Below, piece by piece: positions 1-10,800 of a stretch of DNA of 64,000 bases. Every line of letters starts with the position of its first letter. Positions within the stretch are counted from its first letter, which is position 1. This DNA is from Pterois miles (Eukaryota > Chordata > Actinopteri > Perciformes > Scorpaenidae): positions 4,407,001-4,471,000 of the forward strand of contig CAMQGK010000567.1 in the NCBI GenBank assembly GCA_947000775.1. Reading direction: 5' to 3'. A program made the translations under genes and the position numbers. A model generated the notes under the pieces. The model was not told where the DNA came from. It was given only the letters and a program-made list of their open reading frames with translations, and ran no database searches.

Positions 1-32
1 GAGTGTTGGCAAGGTTTTATAAGTATAATTAA

Positions 33-751
33 TAGGGCTGTCAAAGTTATCACAGTAATAATGTGCCAACGCAAATTCGTTTTAACACCTCTAATTTCTT
101 TAGTGCATTAACGCAACTCGCAGATTTTAGGTATGCAGCTAAAATCTAAAGTGAAGATACTAGTATCATAGGGAGCCAAAGGAATCCACTGGTACCAGTC
201 ATGTCATACTAGCTTGTCATGAAGGAGGTTAAATAACGCTCCAAACTTTTGCTAAATTATGGCGAGGAAAAACTGTTACGGCCATTTTCAAAGGGGTCCC
301 TTGACCTCTGACCTCATGATATGTGAATGTAAATGGGTTCTCTGGGTACCCACCAGTCTCCCCTCTACAGACATGCCCACTTTATGATAATCATAGACAG
401 TTTGGATCAAGTCATAGTCAAGTCAACACACTGACAGCTGTTGTTGCCTGTTCGCTGCAGTTTGGCATGTTATGATTTCAACATATTTTTTTATGCTAAA
501 TGCACCTGTGAGGGTTTCTGGACAATATTTATCATTGTTTTGTTTTGATTATTGATTTTTTTTAATAAAGATATACATACATGTGCAAAAGCAGCATATT
601 AGCCCACTCCCATGTTGACAAGAGTATTAAGTACTTGACAAATCTCCCTTTAAGGTACATTTTGAACAGATGTAATGTGTAATTAATGGAAATTAATTAT
701 GGACAATCATGTGATTCATTGTAATTAAATCGTAATCGATTGACTGCTCTA
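33..751 (+). mobile_element. H1 family non-autonomous hAT-like element, copy in bptf intron
   Basis: It begins TAGGGCTGTCAA and ends in a degenerate inverted copy (TTGACTGCTCTA). It carries the family core of a GGTTCTCTGGGTACCCAC-type run followed by a block reading about 'cagacatgcccactttatga'. No ORF is present and target duplications are not recognisable. The rest of the left 781 bases is intron with nothing else identifiable. Confidence 0.8.
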
Positions 752-781
752 TAAAGTTTGTTTGTCTTTTCCCATAAGCAG

Positions 782-932
782 AAACCCCCACTCCACAGAG
801 GAAAGGCCTGCGCTCAAGCGCCTTGAGGCCCAAGAAGCATGAACCAGCCAAGCTCACTGGGCCAATAGCTGTGGAGACCTGGGTGCCTGAAGAAGACCTG
901 GAGCTGTGGGAGATCAGGGCCTTTGCTGAAAG
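782..932 (+). CDS. bptf: bptf exon (window exon 1)
   Basis: The acceptor is cataagcag (AG 780-781) and the donor is GTGAGA at 933. It enters with two bases of a split codon and leaves after AG of an Arg codon. It encodes a basic segment followed by the acidic motif VETWVPEEDLELWEIRAFAE, which resembles the human BPTF stretch before the coiled region. Upstream coding sequence is outside the window. Confidence 0.93.
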
Positions 933-3900
933 GTGAGAAACTTAAAAACTAATAGCAAGTATTGTTTTATGGACTTATTCTAATAGGGCACCGATTCACC
1001 TGATTTCTTTCCTTGGTATTATAGAGTGGAGAGGGAGAAGTCCCAGGGTATTGATCCCTCCAAGACTGGCAGTAGTCTGAAGACGGCAGAGGACGTCAAG
1101 GCCCATTTGGAGAATCAGCTGAAACAGGCCAGACTGGCTGCCCAGCAGGTGGGAACACTGTAAACACACACATAGGAGGTTTTTAAGCAGCAGCACACTG
1201 GGCGGTCATCAAACTCTTTATATGGTTTAAATGGTCTAACATTTTTTTACAGAAACGTCTGGAGCAGCAGAGACCGGGTACACCCGCCACCACTCCCACA
1301 ACAACCACCACCACCACCACCTCAGCCAGCACCCCCAGCACTCCCAGCAGCACCCCCAGTACCCCCAGTACCCCGGCGTCCATGAACCAGAGGACCGGTC
1401 AGGTCACATCTGGAACTAAGATGGTCCTGGCCTCCAAACTGGGCTCCCCAGTTTCCTTCCAGCAAGACAAAAACTTCCATCAGTCTTTTGCTTCCTGGGT
1501 CAAGCAAGGTCAGACCAACAACACCTCAGGTAAGCCGAATCGAAGACGAGGTTTATTAGAACGATCTGACTCATGTCGAGTTGTGCTCCTTCTCATTCAT
1601 CATCTATAAGACGCAGGCAGACAAACCACTTTGTCACACGATATATTTTTATTTTTTCAGTTTTCATTTTTTATCGCTGTTTGTAAGAAGTCAATCATCG
1701 GCATGACTTTTCCACAACAGTTATTTTTGTGTGTCAGTTTTCCACATTGATAAATGTGATTGGCTTGCCGTAATGACTTTGTGGCTCGTGGTGTCCACTT
1801 TCAGTCCTGTCAAAACTGGATTTTCAATTTGAGTCCTTTTAAGGGATACAGGAGAGCCTGTGTATCATCACAACTTAAACACATGGCAAAGAAATAATCC
1901 CAAATTTCAAAAACAGCAGCCCCTTCGATGACACAAAGCTTCCAGTGGACACCACAGCCGTAGACTGGCTGTCGTGGTGGCCCTTGTGGGTTTGCGTGAC
2001 CGCAGGTGGCATGGTGTGTCTTGCAGCCTCCAGTGGCTCGGCGGCCACCGTGGCTAGCAGCGTCGCCACCTCGGAGCAAACCTTCCAGATCACCGGCAGC
2101 CCAGTGACTGTGGCTGCCGGCCAGGTCCTCACCGCCAAACTCCCGCTCCCCGCTAACAGCAAGATTGTCGCGCTCAACATGCCCACAGCTCAAGGAGGTA
2201 GGGAGCACGAGTGTCATTTTGGTTTGTTGTTATACCTGCCAAAATGGATGGAAGAGTCAGACTGTCATGCATCTATTGGCACTGAGCATGGATGATGCCA
2301 CCAGTATTTCCTTCATTTTCTTTTTTTTTTTAATTTTAGATAGAAGAGCTTCTACGGCCAAAAGTTTGATTACAGTTTTATTGGCTGAGCTTTTCTCTCA
2401 GTTGTGTATGAACTACAGTTATCCCATAAACTGAAACTGCTTTAGAGATCTTCCCCACACACAATGCATGCCTCGCCGCTCCTGTACATCCTTGACCAAC
2501 ATGAGCGCCCAGCAGCAGAGCTACGTTTTCACCATTTTGGACTGAAAGCGACTACCGAATGCCAATTAAACATCTGCCTAAAAAGTGCCGTACAAAAGTA
2601 AAACAAAAAATTCTCTTCTGTTGTCAGATTTTATTGTCATCTCTACAGAAATGATGTTGAACAATAGAAATATTATAAATATACCTACTATTTCACCTAT
2701 TTACTTACTTAAATATTTATTTATTAAACATTTTTGCCCAGCTGCTTCCCAGAGGAGCATAAAGTGAGCGATGGACATCAATAGAAGTTAGAAAAATCCA
2801 GCACACAGATTTTGAGGGCAATCTCTAAAATGGCTGTCCAACAGACCACAGACCAGGGATGTATAAGAGGTTGTGTCCTGTGCTTTTACCCTGCATTTTA
2901 GTAAATAGCCTACAATGACATTAATGCTGTTGAATGTCACACTGCTAGCTACTGGCCGATAGCCGGTTGTTTGGGAGCAGAGACATTAATACATCCACCA
3001 CGGTACAGGCTTACAGCTTACAGCCCATGGGTGTATTATAAGATAATAAAAGTGTTAAATTACAGCCAATATATCCATTATTACAGCTGAATACAGCTAG
3101 CAGGATATAGATATATAGATATATGAGCGTGCAGGGCGGTACAGTCCCGTAGGTCTGATGCATGTTCATTATGCCGAGGAAAATAACTCTGGATTCAGCT
3201 GTTAATTTTACAACTTTTAGGACAATTTAAATGAGTGCTATTTAAGTGTTCGTACTGGGAAGTTAATTTACCTCAAAAGAAATTATCTTCTGATATACAG
3301 ACATCTCTTATATGTCCATGGTCCAAAATGGCGGCAGCGTCAAAAAAGTTTCATCTTTTCTGTACTCTTTGCTTGACCAGCAGTACTGCATGTACCCAAT
3401 GCATATGTGCTTCATTCCTTACGTAATCGTGCTTATCAACAGGTGTAGTCCAGCAGAAAGTCCTGGGCATTTTCCCCTCTGGCCCCCCTGCGAACCTTAG
3501 GACATACAGCACACTACATCCTACAACTGGCAACATCAACCTCAGAGCCACCACCTCCTCAGCTACCCAGCAACAGGTCATTAGTCTTTCACCTTGTCCT
3601 TTTTCAGTTGTTACTTTAAGCTAGGACACACAATGATTGATGATTTTTGGCTTTGTGATCCAGGCCGTCACAGCTGGAGGCCAAACGCAGCCTGTCACAA
3701 CGGCGAACCAGCCGTCTACCCCGTCGACCTCTGCAGGCACAGCAGCGGTCAGAAGTCCAGCGCTGGCTCAACAAGGTGTTCTGTCTAACTGATCATTTCT
3801 ACTCTCTAGTGAATGTCTTCAGCCTTCTGTGGCTTACAAATAAAAATAAAACCTTCCCTCCTCATCCCCTCCAGGCCAACCTCAGCCGACTGTGACGCAG

Positions 3901-6900
3901 ATGGGTCCTGGGTCTACGCCTGTGCAGACGAATGCAGCTCAGAGAGCAGCAGGTCCCGCAGCGTCACCTCATATCGCCACCACAGCACCACCTGGACAGG
4001 CACCAGTAGCTCCCTCCCAGACCAACAGACCACAGCAGGGTCAAGTTAAACTCACTATGGCACAGCTCATGCAGCTAACACAGGGTGCTCAGGTGAGGGC
4101 ACTTTTTTTTTCTGTTTTTTCCTGTCGTAAAAGTAAAAAACCCAAACCAACTTTACTGTTGAGGCTGCAGTCGGTTTAGTTTTAGACCTGGAGTGAATAT
4201 ATCATATGGAATTAGAAAACTGAAGGAATCCGCTGGTACCAACCATGTCATACCAGCTTGTCACGAAGGAGGCTAATTAACACTACAATCTTTGCTTAAT
4301 TTTGGCGCGTTTTGTGTTCTCTGGGTACCCACGAGTCTCCCCTTCACAGACATGCCCACTTTATAATAATCACATGTAGTTTCTGGATGCAGTATAAATG
4401 TGTTATGTTTGCCTATTATTAAAATGATGTGTTTGCCTAGTTCTGCATACTGGGGTCCCTAAACAGTCAAATTACATAAATAGTGTATGACTAGAAATCT
4501 GAGACTCTTGTGGATCATTGAGCCCAACTGTATTCAAGTGTGATGATGTTAGTCCCCATAGAAGCCATTTCACATAGCAAGACAGGTTTTTTTAAAATTT
4601 GACCTCACTGAAATAAAATAAAATAATAAAATGACCTGTGGTGACATCTAGGATAATCACAGCCTCGTGAAACTTAACAACCACAAACTAGAGACCGAGA
4701 GCATTTAGAGGATGGATGGCTTTCTGAGGTCGACTGATAATAAGGAGGTTTCTGAGCAGTTTCTACAGAAGTACTCGCCATCCAGTCAAAAGAAATCTCA
4801 AAATGTCAAAAGTTTTTGAAGCCAAATTACAACATGGCTTGTTCTGTGGTGTTCCTCAAGGTCTTGGTGTCTTAATGTGGTATTTTCTAAGGATTTTTGA
4901 TGATTTTTATCACTTCTCAAGTGGTAAAAACTGGTTAAATCTATGTAACAAATGGTGTCAACCCAAAAATTGTTTTTAACTTTTGAGACACCAGTGAGCA
5001 TGGGAATATCCATTATATACTTCAGTCATCATGTTTTAAGCTCTTATACACTCACACAACTTATTTTAATTCATTAATTTGTTGATAAATTCATTAATGA
5101 CTAGAACAACTTGACACACAGTGCTGATCTCAAGTTAATCTTCAGGTTCCCAGCTTTCAGATGATGTACACCTCTGCTATTTTACATCTACTGTTGACCT
5201 GCTATCTGTCTCAAAAGACTCCCTGTGCCCCCTAAAAAAGAATAGTAGTACCTCAGCTGACTGCAAGCTTTCTTTCATCTACAACTCTGCAGGGTGGAAA
5301 TCCAGGTCTGACTGTGGTGATCCAGGGTCAGGGCCAGACCCAGGGACAGCTGCAAATCATCCCACAGGGCGTCACAGTCATCCCTGTCCCTGGTCAGCAG
5401 CTGATGCAGGCAGCCATGCCCAACGGCCAGGTCCAGCGCTTCCTCTTCACTCCCATCCCCCCGTCCTCATCAGCTCCGACTTCAGCACCCACTCAGACCC
5501 CTCAAACCCAAATGTCAACTCCAACTCAAGCCAGAGTACCCGCGCAAGTCCAGACGACTCCCTCGGCCCTAGCCCAAACCCAAATGGCAGCCCCTGTACC
5601 CGCCCCGATGCAAATGCCAGGTTTGGCGCCGACAGTCCCTACGCAGACCCAAGTTGCAGCCTCTTCTCCGTTATCAGTCCCTGCACAATCTCAAATATCC
5701 ACTCCCATGCCCGCCCTACCGCATGTCGCAGCCCAGGCCTCAGCACAGGTTTTATCCTCCACGCCAGCCTCTGTCCCCACACAACCCCAAGTGGCACGAT
5801 CTGTGCCTTCCCCAGCACAGAATGCAGGCCCGGCTATGTCTCAGACACAAGTCTTTGCCTCAACCTCAAACCCTGCACAAGTCCCAGCGATGGTGCAATC
5901 CCAAGTCTCCACCCTTACCCCAGGCTCATTCCCTACGCAAACCCAACCTGCGGTGTCGCTCCCTGTCCCGGGAAAAGCTGCACCTCAAGCCCAGATCCAG
6001 ACACACGCCTTCAGCCCTGCCCCTGCTTTAGCCCCCGTCTCAGTCAAGACCGCTGCCCAAGTCGCTGCCACAGCAGCCGCCACTAACTCGGCCCAAATGC
6101 CCGCCTCCGCCTCTCTTCCCTCGCCTGTCCAAGTCCCGACCCCTGCTCTCGCTCCTGTCTCTGCTCCCGTCATAGCTGTCGTGTCCACCCACATTGCTGT
6201 CCCGTCCCCAGCCAAAGCTCTGACCCACATCCAGGCTGCAGCTCCCACAGTTCCCCTTCACGCCGCCGTGGCCAATGCTGTTGTCACGCCAGTTACAGCC
6301 ACCTCTACAACACCTTCAGTGCCAGGTAAAGAACCCACATCAACAGCATCCTGTTTTAGTTGATGTACGATGGTTGAACTTTTTTTTTTTTTTAATACAT
6401 TACCTGTCTTTACTTCTCTGTGCTGTCGTAGCTCTGACGGAGCAGAAGGCAGCTCAGCCCCAGGTCTGGACTCCGGCCTCATCTCAAGCTCAGACCCCCT
6501 TTCTGCCGGCTCAGCAGGCTGCTGCTCCTGCTCAGACACCCACTCTGGCCACTGTGCCCGCCTCTGCATCAATATCCACACATTCATCACCCGTCACCCC
6601 TCGGACTCAAGCGTCTCTCTCTCCTCAAGCTCAAGGACACGTCCAGCACCCTACCGTCGTATCCATGCAGCAGGTGTCTCAAATCCCAGTCTCAGCGGTG
6701 CAGGTTCATATGGGACTACCGGTCTCTACTGTTGTTACTTCTGTCAGACCCACGCAGCCTCAGCTCCAGCCCCAAACCCACGCGCAACTTCAAGCCCAGC
6801 GTCAAGCCCAGATCCGCACGCAGATTCAGGTCCAGCCCTTTGGCCAAGTACAACAAATGCCACACATTCAGGCTCAGGCTCATCTCCAGGCCCAAGCACA

Positions 6901-7743
6901 AGTCCAGAGCCACCCCCAGGTCCGAGTGCAGTTTCAGTCCCAAACTCAGCAACCGCTCCAAACCCAAGTACAGCCCATTGCTCAAAATCAACCTCAGGTG
7001 CAGTTTCAGACCCAAAACCAAACCTTGCCCCAGGTCCAGGCCCAGCTCCCATCAAGGGTCCAGCCCCAGTACCACCCGCAGGTACAGGCTTCATTTCAAA
7101 CACAGGCTCAACCCCAAACCCAGGCTCACCAGCAGCCTCAGGTCCAATCTCAACCCCAGGTTCAGTCTCAGGCCCAAACTCAGCTACAGCCCCAGATCCA
7201 AACCCAACTTCATCCCCAGGTTCAGGTCCAGTTCCAACAACAGAGCCAGGTTCACCCGCAACCTCAGGCCCTGCAGCAACCCCAGGTCCAAACCCAAGTC
7301 CAAGCCCAGCCCCAGTTTCAAGTCCAGTCACCGCAGCAAACCCAGGTCCAGCAGCAGCTTCAGGTCCAACCCCAAGTCCAAGCTAAGCTCCAAGTCCAGT
7401 TCCAGCCTCAGAACCAAACTCAAGTGCAAGCGCAGCCTCAACTTCAGGTCCAGTCTCCAATCAGGCATCAGCTCATCACCGTTCCGGGCCTCCAGCAGCC
7501 TGTCCAGCTACTCTCGGCTCTGCCGCCCCATGTCGCGGCCCAGATCCAAGCCCAGATCCAGGCGCAGCAGCAGGGCGGCACGGTTCCCCAGCAGATCAAA
7601 CTACAGCTGCCCATCCAGATTCAGCAGACAGGGGGGCAAATTCAGGCCCACCAGATCCAGAACATGGTGACCATACAGGCACCAGCAAGCGTCCAGGAGC
7701 AGCTCCAAAGGATGCAGCAACAACAGCAACAACAACAACAACA

Positions 7744-7808
<65 letters not shown>

Positions 7809-7815
7809 AACAGCA

Positions 7816-7847
<32 letters not shown>

Positions 7848-10800
7848 AGCAGCAGCAACTACAACAACAAAAACCAAAGAAGAAGAAACACCACGAGGCT
7901 AAAAGGGAGCAGAAAGAGCAGAATCTGCAGGCTGTTACCCCCGGGGATGGCATCCAAAAACAGGTGTGACTCCAACAATTCACAACGATTCAGCATCTAC
8001 AAACCTGTAATGTTAACAGAAAGTGTGTCTGTTGTCAGGTGGCGGTGAAGCCGAACGCTACAGCAGAACAGTTGAAACAGAGGAAGACCCTGGCTGCAGC
8101 AGAACGAGAGGAGAACCAGAGGTTTGGGGCTTGATAATCACAGAAATGTGGAGCTTATGACAAACGTTAATATTTCCCGTGGATGCAGGGCTCCAGACTA
8201 TCTTTTTACACTGGCTGCACTTGTGCATTTAACTTTTTCATTTCGGTGTACCAGCACATAATTTAGGTGCACTCAGAAGTTTTCACCGCTCTTTTTGACA
8301 ATGTAATAACACATTTTAAGCAACTTGTCAGTTTCCATTGACCTACACTAGGAAAATGTAGTAGATACCAATACCAGAGAAATTCCATGATACCAGTTCG
8401 ATACCACAGCCGGTGAACTTCGACATCCACTCCTTTATTACCAGGCTGCGTACTGGTTTTTGTTAGGAAGTTAAACAGGTCATAATTCTGTCTCTAGTCT
8501 GTTTTATATAGCTGTGAAAACGTCTCCTTCAAACTACTGGATATATTCATTTTTTTGCCAAAAATTACATTTTAAAAGATAATATTTGAACACATCAAGA
8601 TGTTAGAATTTACCTTCGCTCAATAACAGTACTTTAGGCTACACGGTGGTGTAGTGGTTAGCACTCTTGCCTCACAGCAAGAGGGTCGCAGGTTCGATTC
8701 CGGCTTGGGACTCTTCTGTGTGGAGTTTGCATGTTCTCCCCGTGTAAGCGTGGGTTTTCTCCGGGTACTCCGGCTTCCTCCCACAGTCCAAAGACATGCT
8801 GTTTAGGTTAATTGATGACTCTAAATTGCCCGTAGGTGTGGATGTGAGTGTGAATGGTTGTCTGTCTCTATGTTGTCTGTCTCTATGTGCCCTGCGATGG
8901 ACTGGCGACCTGTCCAGGGTGAACCCCGCCTTCACCCTATGGGATCGGCTCCAGCCCCCCCGCGACCCCTAACGGGACAAGCGGTTGACGATGGATGGAT
9001 GGAATAACAGTACTTTTTACTGCATAGAGCCTGAAGTCATCATAATGTAAATCTTTGGCACCTCCCGTTAACTAGCTCTCCTGCTGATTTCAACACAGAT
9101 TTGTTTTTTTTCGGTGTAGCATTATCAGGGAAATATGTCAAGAGTGAGTTTAACAGTCTACCTACGGTACCGTCAGGTATCCATATTTACATTTAATTCT
9201 CTTGATTTTGAATGGACCGTATGATTTATGGTTGTGATGTTGCTCAAGGAGGAGTACAGGGTGCCCAATGAAATTATTTAGTCACACTCGACAGATTTTT
9301 GGTCGCACATGTGACCAAAATGGTCTGGAGCCCTGGGATAACAGTCGTATTTTCATAGTTTTCACTGCCTTTTCCTCCACTTATGTTGTCCATATGTCCT
9401 GATATAAAAGTGCATTTTTTTTTCCCATGACTGCAACACTAACCGAACAATGACTCCAGCGCCCTCCTCTCGTTTCCAGAATGATTGTGTGCAACCAGGT
9501 GATGAAGTTCATCCTCGACAAGATTGAGAAGGATGAGAAGCAGGCAGCCAAGAAAAGAAAGAAGGAGGAAGTGGTGGAGCAGAAACGCTCCAAACAGAAC
9601 GCCACCAAGCTGACGGCGCTGCTGTACAAGCACAAGGAGCAGCTGAAGGCAGAGATCCTGAAGAAGAGGGCCCTGCTGGACAAAGAGCTGCAGCTGCAAG
9701 TACAGGTGAGCACACAATCTGCCTTCGTCTGATGGTAATATATAGATTATAATATATCCAGGTACCAGAGGTACCTAACATTACACGTCTTGTCTCCTTC
9801 TCAGGAGGAGCTTAGGCGGGACATAGTCAGACTACAGAAGGAAAAGGAGAAAGCCAGAGCTGCTATCGCCCAGGCCGCTGCAGCGACAGTGAAGGCTGCG
9901 TCTTCCTCTCACTCCTCCCATCCCTCTCACTCCGCACATTCCTCTCACAGCACCCTCACAGCGACCTCACCGTCCTCATCCCATAAACGTAAGAGGGAAG
10001 AGGAGAGAGACAAAGACAGACACAAAGACAGGGACAGGCATCACGACAAGGACAAGAAGCGGGACAGGGATAAGGACCGAGACAGGTGCAGAGACAGGGA
10101 TAAAGACAGAGACGGGGATCGAGAGAAGGAGAGAGACCGAGAGAGGGACAGACATCGGGACAGAGACAAGGACAAAGACAAAGACAGGGACCGAGACAAG
10201 GACAGAGATTCCAGCTCGTCGAAACATAAGAAGAAGAAGAAGCTCTCTTCTACCTCAAAGGATCACAAGAAGGACACCAAATTGTACTGTATCTGCAAAA
10301 CGGCGTACGACGAGTCAAAGTAAGCTCTCCGGAGAAACCTCAACTGTTGCGATTGCAATATGAGACAAAAATTAACGACCTTTTTCTGTCAGGTTTTACA
10401 TCGGGTGCGACCTGTGCTCCAACTGGTTCCACGGCGCCTGCGTCGGCATCACGGAGAAAGAGGCCAAGAAGCTGGAGGACTTTGTGTGCAACGACTGTAA
10501 ACGCGGTCAGGAGGGAGGAAGCAACGAGGAGCTGTACTGCATCTGCCGGACGCCATATGACGAATCACAGTACGGCTCCTTGTACATGACATCGTCAGCG
10601 TCATACATTACGGAACCTTTTCATTGGCTAACCACGACGTAACCGATCTTCACCCACAGGTTTTACATAGGCTGCGACCGCTGTCAGAACTGGTACCATG
10701 GGCGCTGCGTGGGCATCCTGCAGAGTGAGGCCAATCACATCGATGTGTACGTCTGCCCGCAGTGTCAGTCGACGGAAGACGCCATGACAGTCCTCACGCC

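Noticed and set aside
6370..7670. Long ORFs (338, 312 and 195 codons) in other frames and antisense over bptf exon 9
   Set aside because: They are by-products of the repeated CAG/CAA/CCA/GTC codons; the Gln-rich frame alone is conserved and joins the neighbouring exons in phase.
7596..7877. Antisense poly-Leu / poly-Val / poly-Cys ORFs over the polyQ tract
   Set aside because: Pure translation of the CAG/CAA repeat on the other strand; no start context or conservation.
8640..8710. tRNA gene at the S1 head
   Set aside because: A and B boxes are present but no acceptor stem or cloverleaf can be formed and the sequence continues into a SINE body; the same applies at 17889 and 59269.
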